Shown: one piece after another, positions 23,076 to 32,700 of the stretch
How positions within the stretch are numbered: the first letter of the stretch is position 1
How the letters are laid out: every line of letters starts with the position of its first letter
Assembly: GCA_944383495.1 (NCBI GenBank)
Contig: CALWPT010000017.1
Location: forward strand, 1 to 50,190
DNA length: 50,190 bases
Direction of reading: 5' to 3'
DNA from: an uncultured Clostridia bacterium
Lineage (GTDB): Bacteria; Bacillota; Clostridia; Oscillospirales; Acutalibacteraceae
Position numbers and translations under genes: made by a program
The notes under the pieces: model-generated
Seen by the model: only the letters and a program-made list of their open reading frames with translations
Told to the model about the DNA's origin: nothing
Database searches by the model: none

Positions 23076-25757
23076 TTGAGTTGGTTTATGAAATCCCCGG
23101 ATCAAACGGTAAAGGAGCTAGGCGTCGATCCCAAAGCCGGGCTCAGCGCCTCGGCCGTGGAAAAAAGCCGGGAAAAAAACGGAGCGAATGCCTTTACCCG
23201 GCAAAGGCCTCCCTCCTTTATCGCTCGGATCCTATCCTCCCTGAAAGAGCCGATGCTGCTTTTGCTCATTGCTGCGGCGGTGATCACGTTAGCGGTCAAT
23301 TTCGTCCGCTTGTTCACAGGAGGGGAAACCGATTTTATTGAATGCGTCGGTATATTCGTCGCCATCTTCTTGTCCACGGCCATCACGGTTGCCATGGAAG
23401 GCCGCTCTCAAAAGGCTTTTGAGGCGCTGAACAAGATCAAGGATGATATTAAAGTCAAGGTTCTGCGGGATGGAAAACACCAATTGATTCCCCAGAAGGA
23501 CTTGGTCGTGGGCGATATCGTCTTCTTTGAGACCGGCGACAAAATCCCTGCGGACGGACGAATTCTGGAATCCATTGCATTTCAGGTAGATGAATCTTCC
23601 CTGACAGGGGAAAGCGTTCCGGCCAAAAAGGACGAAGCCGCTCTATTTGACAATCCCAAAACCCCTGTGGCGGAGCGCAGCAACATGGTCTATTCCGGGT
23701 GTTATGTCACAGCGGGAAGCTGTACGGCGGTCATCACCGCCGTGGGCGACCAAACCGAGTTCGGAGCGATCGCCAAAGAATTAACCGCCCAGGACAGCGG
23801 CTCCACGCCGTTGCAGGAGAAGCTTGCCAAACTGAGTAAAACCATCAGTATTCTGGGCATTGCGGTAGCGGGCTTGGTATTTCTGATTCAGATCATTGAG
23901 GGCGCGCTGGCAGGCGGCCTGTCCTTTGTCAGCATCGCCGACGCGTTTATTTCTTCCATTATTTTGATCGTCGCTTCGGTGCCGGAGGGACTTCCGACCA
24001 TTGTGGCCATCTCCCTGGCGCTGAATATTATTAAAATGGCGAAGCAGAACGCTTTGGTTAAAAAGATGATTGCCTGTGAAACGGTGGGTTCCATCAACGT
24101 GATCTGTTCGGATAAAACAGGGACCCTGACAGAAAACCGCATGACTGTGACCGATCTGTGCGCCGGCGCGGAGCCGGTTTCCTTTGCGGAGCTTCCAGCG
24201 CCAATGGCGGTAAATTTCGCCGTCAACTCCACCGCGCAGATGGAGGGTTCCCCGGAAGGGGTTAAATTTATGGGCAGCCCTACGGAATGCGCCCTGCTGG
24301 CAGCGCTGGCCAAGGCGGGGCATGATTATCAGTCCATGCGGAGCGGCGCGGACATTGCCTATGTTTATCCCTTTTCTTCTGAAACCAAAAATATGACCAC
24401 CCTCTGTGTGGCCGAGCGCGGATATATTGCGTACTGCAAAGGCAGCCCGGAAAAAATCCTCCGGCAATGCAGCAAAATTGCCCTGCCGGACGGCGAAGGC
24501 CCGTTAACCGACGAACTGCTAAGCAAAATTGAAGCCGCCATCACCGGGTTTCAGCAAAAGGCAGGGCGTGTGCTGGGCTTTGCCCACCGTGCGCTGGATT
24601 CGCTGCCCGATTTGGAAACAGAACGGGAAAAAATTGACGTTGACATGGTGTTCGACGGTTTTGTTTCCATCTCCGATCCCCTGCGGGCCGACGTTTACGA
24701 TGCGGTTATGCAATGCAAGTCTGCGGGAATCGACCTGAAAATGCTGACCGGCGACAATATCGTCACCGCCACCGCCATTGCCGGACAACTGGGCCTGTTA
24801 GAGGGCGAGGCCCTAGCGCTGGAGGCTTGGCAGATTGACGAAATGAGCGATCAGGAGCTGAAAGAGGCCCTGCCTAAAATTCGGGTGATCGCCAGGAGCA
24901 CGCCTGTTGTGAAAATGCGAGTGGTGAAAGCCCTTAAGAGCATGGGCAATGTGGTGGCCGTCACCGGCGACGGGATCAACGACGCTCCCGCCATCAAAAA
25001 CGCCGACGTGGGCATTGCCATGGGAATCACGGGAACCGAGGTTTCCAAGGAAGCCAGCGATATCGTGCTGATGGACGATTCCTTTTCCACCATTGTTCGG
25101 GCGGTGCACTGGGGCCGCGGCATCTACCAAAACTTCCAGCGGTTTATCCAGTTCCAGCTGACCGTCAACGTTTCCGCGGTCCTGACGGTGCTGCTGTGGG
25201 TGCTGCTGTGGGGGCATTCTCCCTTCTCGGCGCTGCAGCTTTTATGGGTCAATATTATTATGGACGGCCCCCCCGCGCTGACGCTTGGTTTAGAGCCCAT
25301 TTCCGGCGACTTAATGAAGCGCGCCCCCACGCCGCGGAACGCCAGCATTGTCAACGGTTCCATGCTGGGGCGGATTGTGTTTAACGGCCTATTCATCACG
25401 GGCGTTTTCATGCTGCAATCCCATTTTAATTTTATGGGCGGCACAGCGGCGCAGCAGGGAACGATTCTTTTCACCCTGTTTGTCCTGTTCCAATTGTTCA
25501 ACGCCTTTAACGCGCGGGTGATCTCTGATAGGAGTATCTTTAAAGATTTTCTTAAAAACAGGATTATGCTGCTTGTTTTTGCCATCACGCTATGCTTGCA
25601 GCTTTTGATCGTCCAGTTCGGCGGCTCGGCCTTTAACACTGTTCCCCTGGAGCCGGTGCTGTGGCTGAAAATTATTGCGGTGGCGTTTTCCGTGGTGGTC
25701 GCGTCAGAGCTGTTTAAGCTGGTGCGGCGGCTGGTTTTATCCCCGAAAAATAAATAA
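23076..25757 (+). CDS. P-type cation-transporting ATPase (Ca2+/Mn2+ type)
   Basis: An 893-residue P2-type ATPase. Seen in order: N-terminal cation-ATPase domain, actuator motif TGES, TM4 ion site VPEGLP, phosphorylation motif DKTGTLT (Asp346), KGSPE in the nucleotide domain, MLTGDN, the hinge TGDGINDAPAIK, and C-terminal helices with the VNIIMDGPPAL TM6 motif (Asn and Asp ligands). This is the class II calcium-pump layout; relatives under yybP-ykoY riboswitches export Mn2+, so manganese efflux is the best guess. The TTG at 23076 follows GAGG by 5 bases; an ATG at 23088 is the alternative. The ackA terminator lies just beyond, convergent. Confidence 0.93.
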   Translation: MSWFMKSPDQTVKELGVDPKAGLSASAVEKSREKNGANAFTRQRPPSFIARILSSLKEPMLLLLIAAAVITLAVNFVRLFTGGETDFIECVGIFVAIFLSTAITVAMEGRSQKAFEALNKIKDDIKVKVLRDGKHQLIPQKDLVVGDIVFFETGDKIPADGRILESIAFQVDESSLTGESVPAKKDEAALFDNPKTPVAERSNMVYSGCYVTAGSCTAVITAVGDQTEFGAIAKELTAQDSGSTPLQEKLAKLSKTISILGIAVAGLVFLIQIIEGALAGGLSFVSIADAFISSIILIVASVPEGLPTIVAISLALNIIKMAKQNALVKKMIACETVGSINVICSDKTGTLTENRMTVTDLCAGAEPVSFAELPAPMAVNFAVNSTAQMEGSPEGVKFMGSPTECALLAALAKAGHDYQSMRSGADIAYVYPFSSETKNMTTLCVAERGYIAYCKGSPEKILRQCSKIALPDGEGPLTDELLSKIEAAITGFQQKAGRVLGFAHRALDSLPDLETEREKIDVDMVFDGFVSISDPLRADVYDAVMQCKSAGIDLKMLTGDNIVTATAIAGQLGLLEGEALALEAWQIDEMSDQELKEALPKIRVIARSTPVVKMRVVKALKSMGNVVAVTGDGINDAPAIKNADVGIAMGITGTEVSKEASDIVLMDDSFSTIVRAVHWGRGIYQNFQRFIQFQLTVNVSAVLTVLLWVLLWGHSPFSALQLLWVNIIMDGPPALTLGLEPISGDLMKRAPTPRNASIVNGSMLGRIVFNGLFITGVFMLQSHFNFMGGTAAQQGTILFTLFVLFQLFNAFNARVISDRSIFKDFLKNRIMLLVFAITLCLQLLIVQFGGSAFNTVPLEPVLWLKIIAVAFSVVVASELFKLVRRLVLSPKNK

Positions 25758-25761
25758 AAAG

Positions 25762-25793
25762 CCGCCCGTCCATTCGTTCGAATGGGCGGGCGG
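25762..25793 (-). terminator. Terminator of ackA
   Basis: CCGCCCGTCCATTC (25762-25775) with GAATGGGCGGGCGG (25780-25793), 4-base loop. On the minus strand it is followed by TTTTTATTTATTT. Confidence 0.8.
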
Positions 25794-25897
25794 AAAGTCA
25801 CAATAGAAAGTCCCGCTGACCGGCCGGCGGGCGCGCAAGCGCCCCTCCATGAAGGGGGAAGGTTTGGACCAACGGAAACGCGCCTGGGCAAATTCTC

Positions 25898-27109
25898 TTA
25901 TTCCTTCACTAAATCCCGAACCAATTCCTGCGTGTCCCGCGCGATGACCAGTTCTTCGTTGGTGGGGATCACAAGAACCCTTACCTTGGAATCAGGCGTG
26001 GACAGTTCGCATTCTCGGGAACGGACGGTGGCGTTGAGCGCATTGTCGATCTTTACGCCTGCGAATGCCAGCCATTTGCAAACATCCTCCCGCAGGGGAG
26101 CGACGTTTTCGCCCAGGCCGCCGGTAAACACAATGGCGTCAACCCCGCCCAGCGCCGCAATATACTGGCCGACAAATTTGCGAATCTGATAATACATCAT
26201 TTGAATGGCCAGCTTAGCCCGCTTGTTGCCTTGCGCGGCAGCGGCCTCTACATCCCGGTTGTCACTGGAAACGCCCGAAATTCCCAACGCGCCCGATTTT
26301 TTATTAAACAGCTCGGACAGCTCGTGGGCGCTTAAATGCTCCTTTTCCATGATATAGGTCACCACGGAGGGATCCAATGTCCCCGTGCGGCTGCCCATCA
26401 TAAACCCGTCCAACGGGGTGAAGCCCATGGAAGTGTCAATGCATTTCCCGTCCTTTACCGCGGTGATGGAAGATCCGTTCCCCAGATGACAGGTGATGAT
26501 CCGGGAACCTTCTTTTTCCATTTGTAAAAGCTCTAGGCACCGGGCGCTGACATACCGGTGGGAAGTTCCATGAAATCCGTACCGGCGAATTTTATATTTT
26601 TCATAATATTCATAGGGCAGGGCAAACAGGAACGCCTCAGGCGGCATGGTTTGATGAAAGGACGTGTCAAACACCACAGCCTGCGGCACATCGGGGCCAA
26701 GGCAGCTAACACAGGCGCGAATTCCCTGGACATGAGCCTTGTTATGCAGAGGGGCAAGCTCGGACAGACTGTCAATATCCTCAATAACCTTTTCCGTGAC
26801 CAGCACCGACCGGTCAAAAATCGAACCGCCCTGAACGATCCGGTGCCCGGCGGCAGAAATTTCGCTCAGCGAGTCGATCACCTTGCCCTCGCCCTTCAGA
26901 AGCGCGTTCATCACGCATTGAAATGCAGTGGTATGATCAGGCATGGAAATTTCCGCCGTAAAGGAACGGCCATCGTGGGTGGCGTGCTTGATGCGGCCGT
27001 CAATCCCAATGCGCTCGCAGTTTCCCTTTGCCAAAACCACCTCGCCGTTCATATCAATCAACTGGTATTTCAGGGATGAACTCCCTGCGTTGATCACAAG
27101 AATTTTCAT
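25898..27109 (-). CDS. ackA: Acetate kinase
   Basis: A 403-residue enzyme making ATP and acetate from acetyl phosphate, the last step of acetogenic fermentation. Signatures: KILVINAGSSSLKYQL at the N terminus, GHRIVQGG, VFDTSFHQTMP, RYGFHGTSHRYV, HLGNGSSITAV, DTSMGFTPLDG and GGLGEN. Length is normal. The SD GGGAG precedes the ATG at 27109. No phosphotransacetylase gene is adjacent, so ackA is expressed alone from the promoter at 27172-27200. Confidence 0.97.
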   Translation of the reverse strand: MKILVINAGSSSLKYQLIDMNGEVVLAKGNCERIGIDGRIKHATHDGRSFTAEISMPDHTTAFQCVMNALLKGEGKVIDSLSEISAAGHRIVQGGSIFDRSVLVTEKVIEDIDSLSELAPLHNKAHVQGIRACVSCLGPDVPQAVVFDTSFHQTMPPEAFLFALPYEYYEKYKIRRYGFHGTSHRYVSARCLELLQMEKEGSRIITCHLGNGSSITAVKDGKCIDTSMGFTPLDGFMMGSRTGTLDPSVVTYIMEKEHLSAHELSELFNKKSGALGISGVSSDNRDVEAAAAQGNKRAKLAIQMMYYQIRKFVGQYIAALGGVDAIVFTGGLGENVAPLREDVCKWLAFAGVKIDNALNATVRSRECELSTPDSKVRVLVIPTNEELVIARDTQELVRDLVKE

Positions 27110-27171
27110 TCTTCTATCTCCCTGCTTCCTGCAAATTTTCCGTTTTTTTTACCGGTATACAAAACAAATAT

Positions 27172-27200
27172 ATTATACCAAGACCTTCCAAGAATTGCAA
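27172..27200 (-). promoter_or_regulatory. ackA promoter
   Basis: Minus strand: TTGCAA (27195-27200), 17-base spacer, TATAAT (27172-27177). Confidence 0.7.
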
Positions 27201-27246
27201 GTATTCCAAAGGATTCTGTTGAAAATTCCCGCTGCCTGTATTTTCC

Positions 27247-27275
27247 TTGTAATTGACGGCCGGCGGTTATATAAT
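27247..27275 (+). promoter_or_regulatory. lemA promoter
   Basis: TTGTAA (27247-27252), 17-base spacer, TATAAT (27270-27275). An alternative pair TTGACG (27253-27258) and TAATAG (27275-27280) overlaps it. Confidence 0.6.
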
Positions 27276-27317
27276 AATAGTATTAAGCTAAGTATTGAAG
27301 ATTAAGGAGTGTGCATT

Positions 27318-27893
27318 ATGAAAAGGATCAAAACCTCAACCATTGTTTTGATCGTCATTGCGGTGCTGGTTGTCCTGATAGGTATTTTCTTTTTTACTTC
27401 CTATAACGGCTTGGCCACCAGCCTGCAAACAGTGGAAAAAAGCCAATCGGACATTCAATCCCAGCTTCAGCGCCGGGCGGATCTGATTCCTAACCTGGTC
27501 AATACGGTAAAGGGCTATGCCGCTCATGAAACCGAGGTGTTCAGCGATGTGACCGAGGCCCGGTCAAAGCTAATGGGCGCCAACACCGTTTCGGAAATGG
27601 ATGAAGCCCAGGCTGAAATGAACAGCGCCCTGTCCCGCCTGCTATTAATTGTGGAAAACTACCCCGATTTGAAGGCCAGCGCCAACTACCAGGCCCTTCA
27701 GGATGAACTGGCCGGGACAGAAAACCGCATTAATACCGCCAGAACCCGATACAACGAAGCGGCCCAAAGCTATAATAACCGCATTGTCCGTTTTCCAACC
27801 AATTTGATTGCGGGACTGTTCGGCTTTGATAAGGTTGATTATTTCCAGGCGTCCGCCGGTTCAGAGCAGGTTCCCACTGTTAGCTTTGAATAA
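27318..27893 (+). CDS. lemA: LemA family protein
   Basis: A 191-residue protein with one N-terminal membrane helix (TIVLIVIAVLVVLIGIFFF) and then a long helical domain carrying the LemA signature YNGL, ADLIPNLVNTVKGYA and the C-terminal NLIAGLFGF. The helical domain is predicted to face outside. The function of LemA proteins is unclear. The ATG at 27318 is about 10 bases after AAGGAG; the GTG at 27309 is too close to it. It is followed 5 bases later by a TPM-domain gene, a pairing seen widely in bacteria. Confidence 0.9.
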   Translation: MKRIKTSTIVLIVIAVLVVLIGIFFFTSYNGLATSLQTVEKSQSDIQSQLQRRADLIPNLVNTVKGYAAHETEVFSDVTEARSKLMGANTVSEMDEAQAEMNSALSRLLLIVENYPDLKASANYQALQDELAGTENRINTARTRYNEAAQSYNNRIVRFPTNLIAGLFGFDKVDYFQASAGSEQVPTVSFE

Positions 27894-27898
27894 AAACG

Positions 27899-28639
27899 AT
27901 GAAGAGACGACTGTTATGCCTATTGGGCGTATTGTTGGTTTTCCTTTCTTTATGCTCATTGGCCCCCACCAGCCAATTTTACGTGAACGATTATGCGGGC
28001 GTTCTATCCCAGGACACGACTTCGATCATTATGGGGCAGTCTCCCTCCCTGGAACAGCAGACGGGGGCGCAGATCGTAGTGGTAACGGTAAATTCTCTGG
28101 ATGGCAAGTCCGTGGAGGAATATGCCATGGAAGTAGCGGAAGGCTGGGGCGTCGGCGATCAGGACCAGGACAACGGCGTGCTGATTCTTTTGGCGGTGGA
28201 GGATCGGAAAATTCGCGTTGAGGTAGGCTGGGGCTTGGAGGGGGCTCTGCCTGACTCCAAGGCCGGGCGACTGATGGACGAATACGCCATTCCTTATTTA
28301 AAAGACAACGATTTTGATACTGGCATTCGAGAGCTATATAAGGCGGTTTTATCCGTCGTGATGGAAGAATACGGACTGGAAGCGCTGCCTGGATACGAGA
28401 ATGCCGGGGCGCAGACAGCCAGCGGCGGCACGATGATCAGCTTTGCCGGCGGTGTGATTCTGGTGCTAGCCTTTGTGTTTCTCATGGCCAATCCCCGCAC
28501 GCGGCACATCCTGCTTTTATCCTCCTTTTTCCGCGGCCCCCGCGGCGGCGGTGGCTTCAGGGGCGGCGGCTTTGGCGGCGGCGGTTTTTCCGGCGGCGGC
28601 GGAGGGTTTGGCGGCGGCGGGTCCAGCCGCGGCTTTTAA
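27899..28639 (+). CDS. TPM domain membrane protein (YgcG family)
   Basis: A 246-residue protein: signal peptide (MKRRLLCLLGVLLVFLSLCS), a TPM domain at about 30-155 (YVNDYAGVLSQDTTSII, GAQIVVVTVNSLDG, NGVLILLAVEDRKIRVEVG), one membrane helix (about 182-200, GGVILVLAFVFLMA) and a Gly/Phe-rich tail ending GGGSSRGF. This is the standard YgcG arrangement, with the TPM domain outside the cell. Relatives have weak phosphatase activity or roles in photosystem repair in plants; the bacterial role is unknown. It forms an operon with lemA. Confidence 0.88.
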   Translation: MKRRLLCLLGVLLVFLSLCSLAPTSQFYVNDYAGVLSQDTTSIIMGQSPSLEQQTGAQIVVVTVNSLDGKSVEEYAMEVAEGWGVGDQDQDNGVLILLAVEDRKIRVEVGWGLEGALPDSKAGRLMDEYAIPYLKDNDFDTGIRELYKAVLSVVMEEYGLEALPGYENAGAQTASGGTMISFAGGVILVLAFVFLMANPRTRHILLLSSFFRGPRGGGGFRGGGFGGGGFSGGGGGFGGGGSSRGF

Positions 28640-28708
28640 GGGAAAACGCCGCCCATAGCAATCTAACCGGCTCAAGACGGAATTTTATTTCATCTGCGGC
28701 ATAAATCC

Positions 28709-28743
28709 ATGCACCTCCGGCAACACTATTGTCGGAGGTGCAT
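28709..28743 (+). promoter_or_regulatory. Hairpin that can hide the spoIIQ ribosome-binding site
   Basis: ATGCACCTCCG (28709-28719) is perfectly complementary to CGGAGGTGCAT (28733-28743). The right arm contains the SD GGAGGTG (28734-28740) used by the TTG start at 28748. With no T-tract it looks more like translational control than termination. Confidence 0.6.
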
Positions 28744-28747
28744 TGCA

Positions 28748-29467
28748 TTGAAGAAAGTTCGTTTTGACGGAAAGTCCGGCAAATGGAAAGGGAAAGGCTT
28801 TTACGTCGCTTTGGCGGTCTGCTTGATCGCGGTGGGCGTCGGGGCTTTCTCCGCTATGAATTCGGTCAAGCCTCAGGAGTTGGATCCTGATGTGCTGTCC
28901 AACAACCTCACGTCCATTCATTTCACAACCGCAGAGGAAGTGGAGAACAGGGTCACCGGCGTTCCCGCGGAAACCACTACGGCCCCTACCACGGTTCCAA
29001 AAACGACAGAAGCCAAAACCACCGTCGCAGCCACGACGAAATCCAAAACCGCGTCCTTTTTCGTGCTTCCGATCGGAGGCTCGGTAATCAAAAAATTTGA
29101 CGACAAGCAGTTCCAGTTTTCCGAGACATATAACGACTGGCGGCTGCACACGGGTGTGGACATCGCTGTGAAAAAGGGCGAGGAGGTTCGTTCCTCGGGA
29201 GACGGTCTGGTCAAAGACGTGTATAACGATCCTATTTGGGGGTACACGGTAGTAATTGATCACGGCAATGACATCACGGCCTATTATCAGGGCCTGAGCG
29301 AAAAAATCCTGGTTAAGAAAAATGATGTGGTGCAGGCCAACGATCCCCTAGGCGCAGTGGACACGATCCCTTGCGAGAGCGTTGAGGAAACTCACATTCA
29401 CTTTGCCATGAAGGAAGACGGCAAATGGGTGGATCCTCTGAAAAAAATTGAAGTAAACGAAGAATAA
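28748..29467 (+). CDS. spoIIQ: SpoIIQ-like M23 family peptidase-fold protein
   Basis: A 239-residue protein with a single N-terminal membrane helix (residues ~16-34), a Thr-rich linker and an M23/LytM domain from about residue 105. The domain begins with DWRLHTGVDIAVKKGEEV, close to SpoIIQ, the forespore half of the SpoIIQ-SpoIIIAH engulfment channel. Zinc ligands are kept (HTGVD and the second His of HIH), as in clostridial SpoIIQ. The usual catalytic His region YAHL reads YYQGL, so hydrolase activity may be weak or absent. The TTG at 28748 has GGAGGTG 7 bases upstream, inside a hairpin. It is the main sign that the organism sporulates. Confidence 0.75.
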   Translation: MKKVRFDGKSGKWKGKGFYVALAVCLIAVGVGAFSAMNSVKPQELDPDVLSNNLTSIHFTTAEEVENRVTGVPAETTTAPTTVPKTTEAKTTVAATTKSKTASFFVLPIGGSVIKKFDDKQFQFSETYNDWRLHTGVDIAVKKGEEVRSSGDGLVKDVYNDPIWGYTVVIDHGNDITAYYQGLSEKILVKKNDVVQANDPLGAVDTIPCESVEETHIHFAMKEDGKWVDPLKKIEVNEE

Positions 29468-29519
29468 GCAGTCCCCCGCCCTCCGTAAACCCGCCATAGC
29501 CGGAGCGGATCAGGAACAG

Positions 29520-29561
29520 AAAACGCCTTTGCGCCGGAAGCTTCCGATGCAAAGGCGTTTT
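29520..29561 (+). terminator. Terminator after spoIIQ
   Basis: AAAACGCCTTTGC (29520-29532) with GCAAAGGCGTTTT (29549-29561) and an inner GGAAG/CTTCC stem; T-run follows. Confidence 0.85.
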
Positions 29562-29726
29562 TGACGGCGCCTTCCGTTTGATAGCAAAATTCCTGGGGCA
29601 GATTTGGTAAACCCCAGAGATGCGTTCCCATTACCGTTACGTACAAACCAACCCTTCTGCGTATGAATGATATCTTTAGAAAAGCTTATCGGCAGAACGA
29701 ACGCCCTAACCGTTTCTTCGTTTTTT

Positions 29727-32700
29727 CTAATGGCCCATTGGGGAATCCGTTTGCTTTTCTTCTTTAGAAAAAAGCCGGAAAAGCAGCTCGCCCAGCGTCT
29801 TTGCCGCCTCTTCTCCCGGCAGCAGGCGCAGGCTGATATAAGGCTTTGCGCCGGCGCCTACCATAATCCTGCCCTTGTACCAAGCTGCCAAGCGCCCCGC
29901 CTGCTCCATATCCAGCTGCCGGGGATACAGCAGCAGACTGCCATCCCGTTGGGCAATTTCAAAGAAACCGCAGGCTGCCGCCCGGTTGCGCAATATGGCA
30001 ATGTCGATGAGGCCCTTTACCTCGGCAGGCGGCTCCCCGAACCGGTCGATCAGCTCATCCAGCACATCCGAAACATCGTCCTGCGTTCGAATGTCCGCGA
30101 TCCGGCGGTAAATTCCCAGCCGGGCGGGAAGGGACTCGATATAGCTTTCCGGAATATGGGCGGTGACAGGAAGATCCACGGTGCATTCCACGTCTTGTTT
30201 TGGCTTTTCGCCTTTTTCCTCGGCCACCGCGTCGGACAGGAGCTTCAAATACATATCATAGCCAACGGCTTCCATATTGCCATGCTGCTGGGCGCCCAAA
30301 ATATTGCCCGCGCCCCGAATCTGCAAGTCCCGCATGGCGATTTTAAACCCCGCGCCGAATTCTGTGAATTCCCGGATCGCCTCCAGCCGTTTTTGCGCCA
30401 CGTCCGACAGCGCCTTGCCCCGCCGGAAGGTAAAATACGCATAAGCCCGCCTTGGCGACCGCCCTACCCGGCCCCGAATCTGGTGGAGCTGAGACAGGCC
30501 CATACGGTCGCAGTCCTCAATGATCAGGGTGTTGGCCGTGGGAACGTCTACGCCGGTCTCAATGATGGTAGTGCAGACCAAAACGTCAATCTCCTGCTCC
30601 ACCAGCCGCTGCCAAACCCGGGACAATTCATCCTCCCCCATCTGTCCATGGGCCACCGCCACCCGCGCCCCATCCAGCTGGGACTGAATCCGCACAGCGG
30701 TTTTTTCAATCGACTCCACCCGATTATGCAGATAATATACCTGTCCGCCCCGGCGCAGCTCCCTTCGGATGGCGTCCAGCAGCACGCCGGAATCGTATTC
30801 CATCACGTAGGTCTGTACCGGCAGCCGGTCCCCCGGCGCTTCCTCAATGATCGACATATCCCGCAGCCCCGACATGGCCATGTTCAGCGTTCGGGGAATC
30901 GGCGTTGCCGACAGGGTCAGCACGTCCACCGCCGGATACAGCTCCTTGAGCTTTTCCTTATGCCCCACGCCGAACCGCTGCTCCTCGTCTACAATCAGCA
31001 GCCCAAGATCACGAAAGCCTACGTCTCCTGAGATCAGCCGATGGGTGCCGATAACAATATCCACATTTCCCCGTTTCAGCTCTTTCACGGTTTTCGCCTG
31101 CTGAGCGGGGGTGCAAAAGCGGGACAAAAGCTCCGCCCGCACCCCCGTTCCCGCCATACGGCGAGACACGGTCTGGTAATGCTGCCAGGCCAAAATGGTA
31201 GTGGGCACCAAAATGGCGCACTGCTTGCCCTCGGTGACGCATTTGAAGGCAGCCCGAAGAGCCACCTCGGTTTTTCCAAAGCCCACGTCCCCGCATAAAA
31301 GCCGGTCCATGGGCACAGGGCGTTCCATATCTCCTTTAATCTCGGCGGCGCAGCGAAGCTGGTCGTCGGTTTCCTCGTACTCAAACTTCTGCTCAAAATC
31401 CCGCTGGATCTCCGTATCCTCGCTGAAAGCAAAGCCCTTTTGCTGCATGCGCTTGGCGTATAGGGCGATGAGCTGCTTGGCCATGTCCTTCACCGCGCCC
31501 CGCACCCGGCTGCGGGTCTTATGCCATTCCGTTCCCCCCAGCTTGTTGACCCGAACGGCGCTCTCCTCAGAAGAGCCGATGTACTTGCTCACCAAATCCA
31601 GCTGCGTCACGGGAACGTACAGCACATCCGCGCCCTTATAGTTGATTTTGATGTAGTCCTTCACAACGCCCTGCGTTTCAATTTTATGGATCCCGTCGAA
31701 CACGCCGATCCCGTGAGCGGCATGAACTACGTAATCCCCCCGTTTGAGCTCGTCAATAGAGCCGATAAATGCGGCGTTTTTGGGGCGTTTGTACTTTTTC
31801 GTTTTTCCGGTGTTCCGAGACTGGGCAAGGAGCAGCAGCCCTGCTGCCGGGTATTCCACCGAGGCAGATAACGCGCCTGTGGTGACCGTTACCTGCCCCG
31901 GACGCAATTCGCGGGGATTAGGAGCGTACAGGGCGGGAATTCCCATGTCCGACAGATCTGCCGCCAAAGCGGAAGCAGCCCGCTCCCCTCCCGCCAGCAC
32001 AGCGCAGACGGTGCCGTTTTCCAGCACGGGGGCCAAATCCTCTCTTAGCTGCTCTAAGGATCCCATAAAGGCGTTTCTCTGCCGCAGGGTAAAGCTGCAT
32101 AACGTTTGCAAAGGCGTATCAAACCCGCCGGTAACAAACGTTTCCAGAAATACCGGATGGCCCCTTTCCAGTTTCCATGCGAATTCTCCAGGCTGGAGGG
32201 AAAAGCAGTCGACGCCCTTTGCCAGCTTTCCCTGCTCCAGCAGGGCCTTGATATCTTCGTTCTGCTGCGTATAAAAGCTCTTTTGCCGGTCGCGAATATT
32301 CCTATGGTCGCAGATCAATAACAGGCCCCCGCAGTAATCAAAGATCGACGCCGGCTTCTCATACGCTAAGGCGATGTATTTATCATAGGACGAAAGCCGA
32401 ACGCCATCCCGCAGGCGGGCTGCGTCGGCTAAAATATTTTCTTTAGCGGCCTCCTGCTTTTTGGAAAGGCCTTCGGCAAAGGCGCTCAGAAGCTCTGCAC
32501 AATCCTCCATGGAATCAAACAGCACCTCGCCCGCGGGGGGAATCCGCAGTTCTTGTATACGGTCGATCCGCCGCTGGTCTACTGGATCAAAAGCGGCCAT
32601 ACTGTCGATCTCATTCCCCCAAAATTCGATGCGCGCGCCCTTGTCCCAGCCGATGGGGAACACATCCAGAATGCCGCCGCGGGCGGCAAACTGCCCCGCG

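Noticed and set aside
28557..28748. Minus-strand Arg-rich frame opposite the TPM gene
   Set aside because: Produced by the Gly-repeat tail of the TPM protein read backwards.
29667..31031. 454-residue plus-strand open frame
   Set aside because: It lies entirely opposite mfd, whose sequence is unmistakable; composition is that of an antisense shadow and no SD precedes it.
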